Positions 7,590 through 18,962 are shown, numbered from the stretch's first letter. The stretch is 40,492 nt of DNA from Phycisphaerales bacterium (GCA_028291615.1 JAQGHM010000381.1:1-40492), one strand, 5' to 3'. Program-made: numbers and translations. The notes: generated by a model from the letters alone, not told the origin.

Positions 7590-8827
7590 AAACCGATCGG
7601 TTCGAACTTTGCCCCCAGCACCTTGGCACTGTCGGCGTTGAGCCACTTGTCCAGCAGCGTGGCGTAGACCCTGCGGAAATCGGTGGTGTACTTCAGGTCG
7701 CCGTCGTCGAGGTCCGTCAGGGAGGGCATCTTGCCGTGGACGCCGCCTTTGACTTTGCCGCCTATCACGAACATCGGGGCGGCGGCGCCGTGGTCGGTGC
7801 CTTGGCTGCTGTTCTCGGCGACGCGGCGGCCGAACTCGCTGAAGCACATCAGCGTCACCTTGTCGATCAGGCCTTTCTGCGTGAGATCCTGATGGAACGC
7901 GAAGAGGGCCTGGCTTAACTGGGCGAAGAGCGTGTCATGCATCTGCTGCTGGTTGGCGTGCGTGTCGAAGCCGGCGAACTGCAAATAGAAGAGGCGCGTG
8001 CCGGAGTTGGCGGCGATCAGGTTGGTGATGAGCTGGAGCTGGCGGCCGAGGCCTTCGTAGCCGTAGTAGACGCCGCTCGAATTCTGGTTGGCGAGGTTAT
8101 GCACCTTATCGGTGGCGATGATGGCATTGGTGGCCTGCCGGGCGAGGAACTTGAGCGCGGGGGATTGGTCGTCCGAGGCCTTGTTCAGATCCAGCACCAG
8201 CTTGCGTTCGCGGGCGGCTTCCTTGGACGTGAGATTCGACTTGAGGCGGAAGTCTTCAAGCTTCTCGATCGACGGGACGGGCGTGCCCTCGGCCACCAGC
8301 GCCTGCGGGAGCTCGGTGCCGATATTGAGCGGGAAGATCGGCGCGAGGCCGCCGCGGGCGGCGTGGTCGAGGTAGTGGCCTAGCCAGCCGGTCGGCTCGG
8401 ACTTGGCCGGGTTGGCGGTGTGCCAGATTTCCATCGAGCGGAAGTGGGAGCGATTGGGCTTGGGATAACCGCAGCCGTTGACGATCGCGAGGTGGCCCAG
8501 ATCGAACATGTTCTTCAGGACGCCCAGCGAGGGATTTAGGCCGAAGTGATCGTCGAGCCCGGTCACCAGGTTCTTCTTGATGCCGATCTTCGGGCGGGCG
8601 CGGTAGTAGGCGTCGTCGGCGAAGGGGATGACGGTGTTGAGGCCGTCGTTGCCGCCGGTGAGTTGCAGGACGACCAGGATGTTGTCGTTGGATTGATCGG
8701 GGCGCTGGGCCCCTTCGGCGAAGGCGAACTGCGGGACGAACGCGGGCATGGTGCCGGCAAGGCTGATGACGGGGAGTGCGCCGAGGCCGACTTTGAGGAG
8801 GTTGCGACGGGAGGTGGTGGGGTTCAT
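7583..8827 (-). CDS. DUF1501 domain-containing protein (TAT-exported)
   Basis: A 414-residue protein with a twin-arginine signal (S6-R7-R8-N-L-L-K followed by a hydrophobic stretch ending AFA), so it is exported folded. The DUF1501 signatures are visible: VVLQLTGGNDGLNTVIPF, the segment GCGYPKPNRSHFRSMEIWHTA, FDTHANQQQ, and MCFSEFGRRVAENSSQGTDHG near the C-terminus. The family belongs to the alkaline phosphatase/sulfatase-like superfamily but its substrate is unknown. Planctomycetes almost always pair it with DUF1800, as here, 168 nt upstream on the same strand. ATG 8827 is chosen over upstream ATGs because GGAG lies 6 nt before it and the TAT signal begins there. Confidence 0.9.
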   Translation of the reverse strand: MNPTTSRRNLLKVGLGALPVISLAGTMPAFVPQFAFAEGAQRPDQSNDNILVVLQLTGGNDGLNTVIPFADDAYYRARPKIGIKKNLVTGLDDHFGLNPSLGVLKNMFDLGHLAIVNGCGYPKPNRSHFRSMEIWHTANPAKSEPTGWLGHYLDHAARGGLAPIFPLNIGTELPQALVAEGTPVPSIEKLEDFRLKSNLTSKEAARERKLVLDLNKASDDQSPALKFLARQATNAIIATDKVHNLANQNSSGVYYGYEGLGRQLQLITNLIAANSGTRLFYLQFAGFDTHANQQQMHDTLFAQLSQALFAFHQDLTQKGLIDKVTLMCFSEFGRRVAENSSQGTDHGAAAPMFVIGGKVKGGVHGKMPSLTDLDDGDLKYTTDFRRVYATLLDKWLNADSAKVLGAKFEPIGFL

Positions 8828-8844
8828 GGAATGCTCCATAAAGA

Positions 8845-8876
8845 AAGGCACGAAGGCATTAAGGCACGGAGGCATT
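8845..8876. repeat. Tandem array of four 8-nt units, left arm
   Basis: Four contiguous octamers: AAGGCACG, AAGGCATT, AAGGCACG, GAGGCATT. The core RAGGCAY is invariant and the ends alternate CG/TT. It lies just upstream of the DUF1501 start, in the 5' leader on the minus strand. An inverted array of the same units lies 79 nt away. Confidence 0.85.
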
Positions 8877-8955
8877 GAGTGGTGAAGGAAGGAAAAAGGG
8901 ACGGAGTGAAGCGGTCAGGTGTTCGCACTTTTTGCATTCTGCCTGATCACCACTG

Positions 8956-8987
8956 CGTGCCTTTGTGCCTTCGTGCCTCAATGCCTT
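8956..8987. repeat. Tandem array of four 8-nt units, right (inverted) arm
   Basis: On the plus strand: CGTGCCTT, TGTGCCTT, CGTGCCTC, AATGCCTT, which are reverse complements of the RAGGCAYN units at 8845-8876. The two arrays can pair to form a long imperfect hairpin with a 79-nt loop in the DUF1800-DUF1501 intergenic RNA. The array ends 8 nt before the DUF1800 stop codon. Confidence 0.85.
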
Positions 8988-8994
8988 TCTCTCT

Positions 8995-10380
8995 TCATGC
9001 CAACTGATACTCCGGCATGCACATCATCAGGTGTGCGACGCCGCGGACTCGGTGCTCGAAACTTTCGGGCGTTAGTTTGAAGGCCCAGGGTTTTCCGTTT
9101 TCGTCCTGCTTGAGGTTTTCCAGGAAACGGGCGCGGGCGTGGCTGGGGAGTGCGCCGTCAAGCAGGACGCCAGCCAGGTGATCGACGATCTGCTCGGGCG
9201 TGCGGAGGCTGCGCTGCTCGAAGCGCGCGACGGCGCGTCTGGCGTCTTGGCGGTCGAGGAGGTCGAGGGCAAAGTTATAGCGGTGCAGGATGGTGTTGGC
9301 GTTGATCCAGACTTCGCCGCCGTCCCAACCCTTGACACTTGGCGGAGCTAGAAGCGCCTGGCCCATGTTGTTCATCGCGACCTGGGCGGCGGCCGCGTCG
9401 CGGACGGCATCTAACGCGAGCATCGCGCCGACGACCAGCTCGCATGGGCTCTTGATCTTGGAGCGCCACGCGTAGTCGCTGAAGAACAGGCGGCTGGCGA
9501 GCAGTTCCTTCACGACCGGCTTGATCTCCCAGCGGTGATGCAGCAGGCGGGCGGCGTAATGCTCGACGTGCTCCTGCGATGGCTCGGGATGGATGAACTC
9601 CTTGAGCAGCTTGCGGGCGATGTGCCGCGGGGCTGCCGGTTGTTTGAGGAGCAGGTCGATGGCGGATTCGGTATTCAGCTTGGCGGTAGTCCCCAACACG
9701 GTTTTGGGGCCATCATCGAAGGCGATCGGGACGAACTCGACGGTCTCATCGAGCACCTGCCAACCCGTGAAGGCGCGGGCGAGTTCCTGCACGTCCTTCT
9801 CGGTGTAGTGGCCGATGCCCAGGGTGAAGAGCTCCATCACTTCGCGGGCGTAGTTTTCGTTGGGCCGGCCGCTCTTGTTCTTGCTGCCGTCGAGCCAGAG
9901 GAGCATGGCCGCGTCTTTGGTGACGGCCAGCAATAGGTCGCGAAAGTTGCCTAAACCGAGGCGACGGAAAAGGTCAATCTGCCGGCTGACCAGCGCGCTC
10001 TGGCGCACCTTGCCGGTCGAGGTGGCGAAGTGATTGTGCCAGAAGAGCGCGATGCGCTCCTGGAAGGGTCGCGGCGTGTCGAGCATGCGCATCAGCCACC
10101 ACTTTTGCGCATCGTCGGCGTTGTAGATCGGCGAAAGCGCTCCACCCAAACCCGCGAGCAACTCGGCATACGGGTGATCGTCCGCAGCATCGTAAGCGGT
10201 TAGCGAATCAATGACTTGCGAGGGCGATTGCCCCGCGCGGGCCTGTAGCCGCTCCGTGCTGACCCCGAGCGCGGCGCGGCGGAGCAGGTGGGAGAGCCGA
10301 CGATGGTCGAACGGCTCGCTGGCCGAGGGGACGAACGGCGAAAATGGGTCGCTGGGTGGTGAAAGAGTCACGCCGGCCAT
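8995..10380 (-). CDS. DUF1800 domain-containing protein
   Basis: A 461-residue protein of the DUF1800 family. Recognisable segments are HLLRRAALGVSTERLQ near the N-terminus, WWLMRMLDTPRPFQERIALFWHNHFATS, NENYAREVMELFTLGIGHYTEKDVQELARAFTGW, and the C-terminal PPSVKGWDGGEVWINANTI. The biochemical role is unknown; it is nearly always encoded next to DUF1501 in planctomycetes and is thought to act in or beyond the periplasm. ATG 10380 is chosen because GGGGGT lies just upstream and the 30 extra residues of the longer frame look non-coding. It is first in the minus-strand unit with DUF1501 and diverges from the small gene at 10588. Confidence 0.9.
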   Translation of the reverse strand: MAGVTLSPPSDPFSPFVPSASEPFDHRRLSHLLRRAALGVSTERLQARAGQSPSQVIDSLTAYDAADDHPYAELLAGLGGALSPIYNADDAQKWWLMRMLDTPRPFQERIALFWHNHFATSTGKVRQSALVSRQIDLFRRLGLGNFRDLLLAVTKDAAMLLWLDGSKNKSGRPNENYAREVMELFTLGIGHYTEKDVQELARAFTGWQVLDETVEFVPIAFDDGPKTVLGTTAKLNTESAIDLLLKQPAAPRHIARKLLKEFIHPEPSQEHVEHYAARLLHHRWEIKPVVKELLASRLFFSDYAWRSKIKSPCELVVGAMLALDAVRDAAAAQVAMNNMGQALLAPPSVKGWDGGEVWINANTILHRYNFALDLLDRQDARRAVARFEQRSLRTPEQIVDHLAGVLLDGALPSHARARFLENLKQDENGKPWAFKLTPESFEHRVRGVAHLMMCMPEYQLA

Positions 10381-10457
10381 CGCTACCCCCGATCGAATAA
10401 GGGAACCAGTATCTATGAATAGACGGAATGCTGCTACATAATTTTCATGACGATTTT

Positions 10458-10487
10458 TTGTAATCCGCACATCGGCGACGGTATGAT
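10458..10487 (+). promoter_or_regulatory. Candidate sigma-70 promoter for the 10588 gene
   Basis: TTGTAA (10458-10463), an 18-nt spacer, and TATGAT (10482-10487) lie in the divergent gap between DUF1800 and the 10588 gene. Match to TTGACA/TATAAT is 4/6 and 5/6. The region is locally AT-rich, unlike its surroundings. No mapping evidence. Confidence 0.4.
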
Positions 10488-10587
10488 GCGCTCATTCACG
10501 GTTCGCGCGTGAGGCCGTTCGTCACGTCTTGGCCTCGGGAGGCGCGCGGATCAGAGGTCACATCTTTATCCCTCCAGGGAGGTCGTT

Positions 10588-10983
10588 ATGGCCGATACGG
10601 GCACAATGCCTCAGGTTGATGTTTCGTCGATCACCGACCCGGACATTCGCCGGGCGCTTCGCGCGGTCGTTCAACTGAACCAACACCTGACCGCGCAGGT
10701 TCACCAGCACCAGCAGGAGATCGAGTCGCTGCTGCAGATGATGGTGGAGAAGCACATCGGGAGCGTCGGGGAATTCAAGCGTCACATGCTCAAGATGCAG
10801 AGCGCCGATCCGCGGAGCGAGCGCCTGCACGGGCAGATTGCCAGCGGGCATACGACGCACACGACGCACACCGCGCCCGCAGCAGCGCCGTCGTCTTCGG
10901 CGGCGCCTGCTGCACGACCGGAGCGGACGCATCAGCCCGTCGTTCGACCGGACGATGATCACCCCCGGCGATACGCGCTGTAA
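10588..10983 (+). CDS. Small hypothetical coiled-coil protein
   Basis: A 131-residue protein preceded by a strong SD (GGGAGG, 8 nt before the ATG). Residues about 18-70 form a predicted amphipathic helix with heptad character (DPDIRRALRAVVQLNQHL, then HQQEIESLLQMMVEKHI). The C-terminal third is low-complexity, with HTTHTTHT from a repeated 9-nt DNA unit, then Ala/Pro/Arg. No signal peptide and no known domain. It is placed 193 nt before the large PVC dehydrogenase gene in the same direction; a functional link is possible but not shown. Confidence 0.7.
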   Translation: MADTGTMPQVDVSSITDPDIRRALRAVVQLNQHLTAQVHQHQQEIESLLQMMVEKHIGSVGEFKRHMLKMQSADPRSERLHGQIASGHTTHTTHTAPAAAPSSSAAPAARPERTHQPVVRPDDDHPRRYAL

Positions 10984-11176
10984 TGTGTTGAACACTTCGT
11001 CTGTGAGCGTTGGTTCGTGCGAGACCGCGAAGCGACCGCGGTGGGCCATGCGCCTGATCGAGCGTCTACAACAGGCGAGGCGGGGGTGGGTAGATCATTT
11101 GCACGGTTGCGGTGCGCACATGGCGCGCGCGATCGCGATTATCCCTCACGACGGGAATCTCACGGGAGCTCATTCG

Positions 11177-14100
11177 ATGCATTCAAGGAAGTCGCACGGT
11201 CGATTGGTTGATACGCGGTGGTTTAAACTCGCGCTGGCGGCGGCCGTCGGCGCAACGACGCTTGGGCGCACGTCCACCGTGAGCGCGCAGTTGCCGCCGC
11301 AGGAGACGCGCACCGCCTTGCGCGTCGCCCCGGGACTTGAGGCAACGGTCTTCGCGGCCGAGCCGTTGTTCGCCAACCCTTGCGATATGGACGTGGATTC
11401 GAAGGGGCGCGTCTGGGTGACCGAAGGGTGGAACTACCGCGCGAGCAAACTCCGCCCCGAGGGGGATCGCGTGGTGATCCTCGAAGACACCGACGGCGAC
11501 GGCAAGGCCGACAAGGCGACGACGTTCTACCAGGGGCCGGAGATCAACTCAGCGCTGGGCATCTGCGTGCTGGGGAACAAGGTGATCGTATCGTGTGCCC
11601 CCAACGTCTTCGTCTTCACCGATACCGACGGCGACGGCAAGGCCGATAAGAAAGAAATCCTCTTCAGCGGCATCAAAGGCGTGCAGCACGACCACGCGAT
11701 CCACGCCTTCAATTTCGGCCCCGACGGCAAGCTCTACTTCAACTTCGGCAACGCCGGCGAGCAGTTAATGGACAAGGACGGCAAGCCGATCACCGACGTG
11801 TACGGCCATGTCGTCAACATCAAGGGCAACCCGTACCGCCAGGGGATGGTTTTCCGCTGCAATCTCGATGGCAGCGAACTCGAGACGCTGGCGCACAACT
11901 TCCGCAACAACTACGAGGTGGCGGTCGATTCGTTCGGCACGCTCTGGCAATCCGACAACGACGACGACGGCAACCGCGGCGTGCGGATTAATTACGTGAT
12001 GGAGTTCGGCAATTTCGGCTACACCGACGAGATCACCGGCGCGGGATGGCAGGACGCCTGGCGCAAGGCGCAGGCGCGCGGCGCATCGGAAACGGAGAAG
12101 GTCCAGTCGGAATGGCACCAGTACGATCCAGGCGTCGTGCCCAACCTGCTGCATACCGGCGCAGGATCGCCGACCGGCATCTGCGTGTACGAGGGCAAGC
12201 TGCTCCCGAAGCAATTCTGGAACCAGGTGATCCACTGCGACGCGGGGCCGAACGTCGTGCGCGCCTACCCGGTGCAGCCGGACGGCGCGGGTTACAAGGC
12301 GGAGATCGTCGACATTCTGCACGGCGGGAGCGACAAGTGGTTCCGGCCGAGCGATGTTTGCGTCGCGCCGGATGGCTCGCTGATGGTGGCGGATTGGTAC
12401 GACCCGGCGGTCGGCGGGCACCAGACGGGGGATAAGAACATTGCGACGATCAAAGGTCGCGTCTATCGCGTGGCGCCGCCGGAATCGAAGTACGTAATCC
12501 CCAAGCTCGACCTGTCGAGCGCAGCCGGCGCGTGTGCGGCGCTGGCGAATCCGAACAATGCGACGCGCTATCTCGCCTGGACCAAGCTGCATGAGATGCA
12601 GCAGGCGGCTGAGCCGGAATTGCTGAAGCTCTGGCAGAACACCGCCGAGCCGCGCCTGCGGGCGCGGGCGCTTCACCTGCTGGCGCGGATAAAGGGCTCG
12701 GAAGCGAAATACGTGAACGACGCATTGGCGGACAAGGACGCTGACATTCGCATCACCGGCCTGCGAATCGCGCGCGAGCTGAAGATGGATGTCGTACCGC
12801 TGGTGAAGGGCCTCGCGAAAGATACATCAGCCCAGGTGCGGCGCGAGTGCGCGATCACGCTGCGGTCGAACAAATCTCCCGAGACCGCCAATGCATGGGG
12901 GGAACTGGCGGCGCAGCACACGGCAGGCGATCGCTGGGAACTGGAAGCGCTGGGCATCGGGGCCGCGGGTCAGGATGAGGCGTTCTTCGATGCCTGGTCG
13001 AAGAAGGTGGGCGACCAGTGGAACACGCCCGCCGGCCGCGAGATCGTCTGGCGGCTGCGCAGTCCGAAGTGTGCGCCGCTCCTAGCGAAGGTCATCCTTG
13101 ACAAGAACACGCCACCTCAGGAACTGTGGTCCTATTTCCGCGCCTTCGACTTCATCCCCGGTCAGGCGGCCAACGCGGCGCTGATGTCGGTGCTGGACGC
13201 CGCCGGTGGCAACAAGACGATGGTGATCGAGTCCTTGTCGCGGCTGAAGAACCTCGACCCGGCGCAATCGGGCAAGGTGAAGTCGATGGTCGCGGGCATG
13301 CTTGATGCGGCGAAGGGCACGCCCGAATTCGTGCAGTTGGTCGAGCAGTTCGACTTGAAGGATCGCGACAACGACTTGCTGGCATTTGTCGCGGCCAATC
13401 CGACGGACGTAGCCGCCGGTTCGGCGATCAAGCTGGTCGCGAAGAACGACCCCCGCGCCATCGAGCGCGCCTTGGGCGGCAAGGAGAGCGCCAAGTTGGC
13501 CGCCGCGCTGGGCGCATCGACCGATAAGGCCGTCGTGAAACTGCTGTCCGACATCGTCGCCGACCCGAAGCGCGACCTGCCCCTCCGCCAAGCCGCCGTC
13601 CAGGCGCTCACCCGGAGCAAGCCCGGCTCCACTGCCCTGCTCGATCTCGCGCGATCGAAGAAACTATCAACCGACCTGACGCCACTGGCCGCGAGCTTGC
13701 TGCACAACACGTCGCACAAGGACATCCGCGACGAGGCCGCTAGGCTGCTGCCGGCGCCGATGGGCAAAGGTTCTGAAAAGCTGCCGCCGATGGAAAAGTT
13801 GCTGGCGATGAAGGGCAACGCTGCACATGGCAAGGAAGTCTTCGTCGCCGCAACCTGCGTGACCTGCCACATCATCAACGGCCAGGGCACCGGCTACGGG
13901 CCCGAGCTTTCCGAGATCGGCGCCAAGCTGCCCAAGGACGCGAAGTATACGTCGATACTCTATCCCAGCGCCGGGATCTCGATGGGCTTCGAAGGCTGGA
14001 TCATCAGCACGAAGGACGGCGACGACCTCGACGGTATGATCGCCAGCGACGCCGCCGATCAACTCGTGTTGCGCCGCGCCGGCGGGATCAACACGGCGAT

Positions 14101-14239
14101 CAAGAAATCGGAGATCAAGGAAAAGCGCCAGATGAAACTGTCGATCATGCCCGAGAACCTGCAGCAGCAGATGACGACGCAGGACCTGGTGGACCTCGTC
14201 GAATACCTCTCCACGCTGAAGAAGGCGCAGGCGAAGTAA
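11177..14239 (+). CDS. PVC-type membrane-bound dehydrogenase with HEAT repeats and cytochrome c domain
   Basis: A 1020-residue exported protein. A basic N-terminus and hydrophobic signal end at about residue 37 (TVSAQ). Residues 40-440 form a beta-propeller of the PVC-type putative dehydrogenase (LRVAPGLEATVFAAEPLFANPCDMDVD, GRVWVTEGWNYR, repeated DTDGDGKADK calcium-type loops). Residues 450-860 are HEAT-like helical repeats, and 870-1020 a c-type cytochrome with haem motif CVTCH at about 893-897. Planctomycetes carry many such proteins, assumed to oxidise sugars or other substrates in the periplasm; this one's substrate is unknown. ATG 11177 has GGGAG at 8 nt and begins the signal peptide; the frame is open further upstream but without coding character. 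Confidence 0.92.
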   Translation: MHSRKSHGRLVDTRWFKLALAAAVGATTLGRTSTVSAQLPPQETRTALRVAPGLEATVFAAEPLFANPCDMDVDSKGRVWVTEGWNYRASKLRPEGDRVVILEDTDGDGKADKATTFYQGPEINSALGICVLGNKVIVSCAPNVFVFTDTDGDGKADKKEILFSGIKGVQHDHAIHAFNFGPDGKLYFNFGNAGEQLMDKDGKPITDVYGHVVNIKGNPYRQGMVFRCNLDGSELETLAHNFRNNYEVAVDSFGTLWQSDNDDDGNRGVRINYVMEFGNFGYTDEITGAGWQDAWRKAQARGASETEKVQSEWHQYDPGVVPNLLHTGAGSPTGICVYEGKLLPKQFWNQVIHCDAGPNVVRAYPVQPDGAGYKAEIVDILHGGSDKWFRPSDVCVAPDGSLMVADWYDPAVGGHQTGDKNIATIKGRVYRVAPPESKYVIPKLDLSSAAGACAALANPNNATRYLAWTKLHEMQQAAEPELLKLWQNTAEPRLRARALHLLARIKGSEAKYVNDALADKDADIRITGLRIARELKMDVVPLVKGLAKDTSAQVRRECAITLRSNKSPETANAWGELAAQHTAGDRWELEALGIGAAGQDEAFFDAWSKKVGDQWNTPAGREIVWRLRSPKCAPLLAKVILDKNTPPQELWSYFRAFDFIPGQAANAALMSVLDAAGGNKTMVIESLSRLKNLDPAQSGKVKSMVAGMLDAAKGTPEFVQLVEQFDLKDRDNDLLAFVAANPTDVAAGSAIKLVAKNDPRAIERALGGKESAKLAAALGASTDKAVVKLLSDIVADPKRDLPLRQAAVQALTRSKPGSTALLDLARSKKLSTDLTPLAASLLHNTSHKDIRDEAARLLPAPMGKGSEKLPPMEKLLAMKGNAAHGKEVFVAATCVTCHIINGQGTGYGPELSEIGAKLPKDAKYTSILYPSAGISMGFEGWIISTKDGDDLDGMIASDAADQLVLRRAGGINTAIKKSEIKEKRQMKLSIMPENLQQQMTTQDLVDLVEYLSTLKKAQAK

Positions 14240-14276
14240 GTCGCCGGCGCTCGACATCATCGCAGACGCGGGAATA

Positions 14277-16232
<1,956 letters not shown>

Positions 16233-16283
16233 AAGCAGCAAAACTCATCAACGTCTCACGGGCGAGCGGATTAAATAGGTCAG

Positions 16284-18944
16284 GTGAGGGCTCGTCTACT
16301 AAATACAATTTCAGCCGTAGCGGCATTGTCGCTCGGTGCTGCGACAGCGCGGGCGCTGCCGCCGCGTTACGACCACGTCGTCGTCGTCGTGCTGGAGAAT
16401 TCCAGCTATAGCCAGGTCCTGGGCGCGACCGCCGGCGCCAACGCGCCTTACCTGAACGGCACGCTCGCCGCCGAGGGCACCAGGCTCAGCGGGTTCTACG
16501 GCGTGCATCACCCCAGCGTCCAGAACTACGGCGAACTCTTCGCAGGCTACGACACCGGCGCAACCAACACCGCGCTCGCGCCCAACTGGCCGCTGACCAC
16601 GCCCAATCTCGGCGCTGAGCTCCGCCAGAACGGCTTCTCGTTCGCCGGTTACTCCCAGTCGATGCCCTCGATCGGTTACACCGGCATCAGCGACGGCTCG
16701 ACCGCCACCCCTTACGCCAGCCGCCACAACCCGTGGGTTAACTGGCAGAATAACGCCGCCAACGCCAGCCCCAACCAGCTTCCCTCCACCACCAACGTGC
16801 GCTTCAGCGATTTCCCCGCGGCGGCCAACTACGCGCAGTTGCCCACGGTCGCCTTCGTTGTTCCCGATAACGACAACAACATGCACAACGGCGCCACGCC
16901 CGACCGTATCATTGCCGGCGACGCCTGGGTTAAGAACAACATCAACGCCTACTACCAGTGGGCCAAAACCCACAACAGCCTGTTGATCGTGACAACCGAC
17001 GAGGACGATTCGTCGGCGGGGAACAACAACAATGCCCCGATGCTCTTCGCGGGCCCGGGCGTCAAGGCCGGCGGCGTCGTGGCGAACACCTACACGCTGC
17101 ACAACGTGCTCCGCACGCTCGAAGACATGTACGCCCTGCCACACGCCGGCACGTCAGCCAGCGTCAGGCCGATCGTCGGCCCATTCACCACCGATCCGAC
17201 CGTCAACCGCGCCACCTTCCGCCAAGGGCAGAGCGGCTACACCGGAGCGAAGGACACCTACGTTCGCGAGACCCAGCCCACTGCCTCGTTCGCCACCGCT
17301 GTGACGCTCAGCTCCGACCTCGACGACAACAGCACCGTCGCCGGTAACCAGCGCGCCCACGCATTGCTGCGCTTCGACAACATCATCGCCGGCGCGGGCG
17401 GCACGATCCCCACCGATGCCACCATCCTCTCCGCCAAGCTCACCCTCTACACCACCAATTTGACGCTCAATCCCGTCGAGGTACACCGGATGATCAGCAG
17501 TTGGGGCGACACGTCCACCTGGTCCAGCCTCTCCGGCGGAATCTCGGCCGACGGGATCGAGGCCGCGGTCAACAGCGATTTCACTTTCGCCCCGTCGCTC
17601 GCCGACAACACCATGCACTTCGACGTCAGCGACACGCTTCAACGCTGGGTCGATGGCACGCAGGCGAACAACGGCTGGGCGATCCTCCCCACCGGCACCG
17701 ACGGTTTCGGTTTCGACTCTGCCGAGGGCGCGACAATCGCGCAGCGGCCACAACTCGAAGTCAGCTACGCGCTCTACCCGCGCTTTACCGGCGCCGGCGG
17801 CTCCTGGAACACGGCCTCCAACTGGGCCAATGGCACGCCCGGCGGTAGCGCCACCGTCGCACGCTTCCTCACCCGCGCCACCGCCGCGACGCTCACGCTC
17901 GACGCCAGCAAGACCGTCGGCACCTTGCTCCTCGATAGCCCTTCTGCCTATACCGTCAATTCCGGCACCGGCGGCACGTTGACCTTCGCCAACGCTGGCA
18001 ACGTTGCCACTCTCCAGGCGAAGCAGGGCCAACATACCCTGAATGTTCCGCTCAATTTCGCCGACCCCGGCCAGCTCGACGTCGCGGCGGGCGCCAAGGT
18101 AACCGCCACCGCCGGCCTGATTGTCAGCGCCGGTAAACCGCTGGCCAAGCTGGGCACCGGCGTCTTCCAAATCACGGGCGGCCTGACGATGGGCGCAGGC
18201 GCGACGCTGGACATAACCGCGGGCGAACTGAGCGCCGACCGCATCACTGGTAATGGCGCGCTCACCGTCCACTCCGGCGCGACCGCCCGACTGACCGCCG
18301 TCGCGCTTGCGAGCACGGTCAGCGCCGTCACGCTCGCCGGGACGGCGGGTGCATGGACGGGAAAAGTCGATCTCGGCAAAAGTGGCCTGACGATCGACTA
18401 CGCCGGCGCATCACCGCTCGCGATCACAATCGATCAGGTCAAATTCGCGCGCGCCGCCAACTGGACGGGCGCAGGCATCGGCTCGGCAGCCGCCGCAACC
18501 ACTCCCGGCGCCGCCGTCGCGATCTCCGAAGCCTCCGCCCTGCTCGGCCTCACGACCGGCCAGACCGCGTCCTTCATGGGGCAGACGGTTGACAACACAA
18601 CCTTGCTCCTCCGCTTCACCGCCGCCGGCGACGCGACCATGGACGGTACCGTCGACTTCCTCGACCTGGCCAAGCTGGCGCAAAGCTACAACACCGCCCC
18701 CGGAATCGGCGCATGGGCGAAGGGAGACTTCAACTATGACGGCATCGTCGATTTCCTCGACCTCGCGGCGATGGCGCAGAACTACAACACCTCAATCTCG
18801 CTCGCCGCGCCTCTCCCCGGCGCACCCGCCGATTTCTCCGCCGACCTCCAAGCCGCCTTCGCCCAAGCCAACGCACCCGAACCCACCGCCCTGCCTTTTC
18901 TTGCATTCTCACTCGGCCTGCTGAGAAATCGCCGCAACCGCTGA
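16284..18944 (+). CDS. PEP-CTERM surface protein: phosphoesterase, DNRLRE and dockerin-like domains
   Basis: An 886-residue multidomain protein with a signal peptide (up to about residue 25). Residues 27-305 match the phosphoesterase/acid phosphatase family of the alkaline phosphatase superfamily (HVVVVVLENSSYSQVLG, VVPDNDNNMHNG, TTDEDDSSAGNNNNAPMLFAGPG). A DNRLRE-type domain follows at about 318-490 (DTYVRETQP, HFDVSDTLQRWVDG). Next is a beta-helical stretch with GSWNTASNWANGTPGG, then a dockerin-type pair of loops (GDATMDGTVDFLDLAKLAQ and GDFNYDGIVDFLDLAAMAQ). It ends in PEP-CTERM (PEPTALPFLAFSLGLLRNRR). It is thus secreted, sorted and probably cell-surface attached. GTG 16284 is the best start; there is only a weak AGGT before it. 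No exosortase gene lies in the window. Confidence 0.88.
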   Translation: MRARLLNTISAVAALSLGAATARALPPRYDHVVVVVLENSSYSQVLGATAGANAPYLNGTLAAEGTRLSGFYGVHHPSVQNYGELFAGYDTGATNTALAPNWPLTTPNLGAELRQNGFSFAGYSQSMPSIGYTGISDGSTATPYASRHNPWVNWQNNAANASPNQLPSTTNVRFSDFPAAANYAQLPTVAFVVPDNDNNMHNGATPDRIIAGDAWVKNNINAYYQWAKTHNSLLIVTTDEDDSSAGNNNNAPMLFAGPGVKAGGVVANTYTLHNVLRTLEDMYALPHAGTSASVRPIVGPFTTDPTVNRATFRQGQSGYTGAKDTYVRETQPTASFATAVTLSSDLDDNSTVAGNQRAHALLRFDNIIAGAGGTIPTDATILSAKLTLYTTNLTLNPVEVHRMISSWGDTSTWSSLSGGISADGIEAAVNSDFTFAPSLADNTMHFDVSDTLQRWVDGTQANNGWAILPTGTDGFGFDSAEGATIAQRPQLEVSYALYPRFTGAGGSWNTASNWANGTPGGSATVARFLTRATAATLTLDASKTVGTLLLDSPSAYTVNSGTGGTLTFANAGNVATLQAKQGQHTLNVPLNFADPGQLDVAAGAKVTATAGLIVSAGKPLAKLGTGVFQITGGLTMGAGATLDITAGELSADRITGNGALTVHSGATARLTAVALASTVSAVTLAGTAGAWTGKVDLGKSGLTIDYAGASPLAITIDQVKFARAANWTGAGIGSAAAATTPGAAVAISEASALLGLTTGQTASFMGQTVDNTTLLLRFTAAGDATMDGTVDFLDLAKLAQSYNTAPGIGAWAKGDFNYDGIVDFLDLAAMAQNYNTSISLAAPLPGAPADFSADLQAAFAQANAPEPTALPFLAFSLGLLRNRRNR

Positions 18945-18962
18945 CCGGTGTGCGTGGCACGT

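Noticed and set aside
8845-8987. Short arrays considered as a CRISPR
   Set aside because: Units are 8 nt and contiguous with no spacers, and no cas gene is present.
17154-18272. A 372-codon minus-strand frame inside the PEP-CTERM gene
   Set aside because: Gly/Ala/Val/Arg-rich antisense shadow; the plus-strand gene has several recognisable domains.
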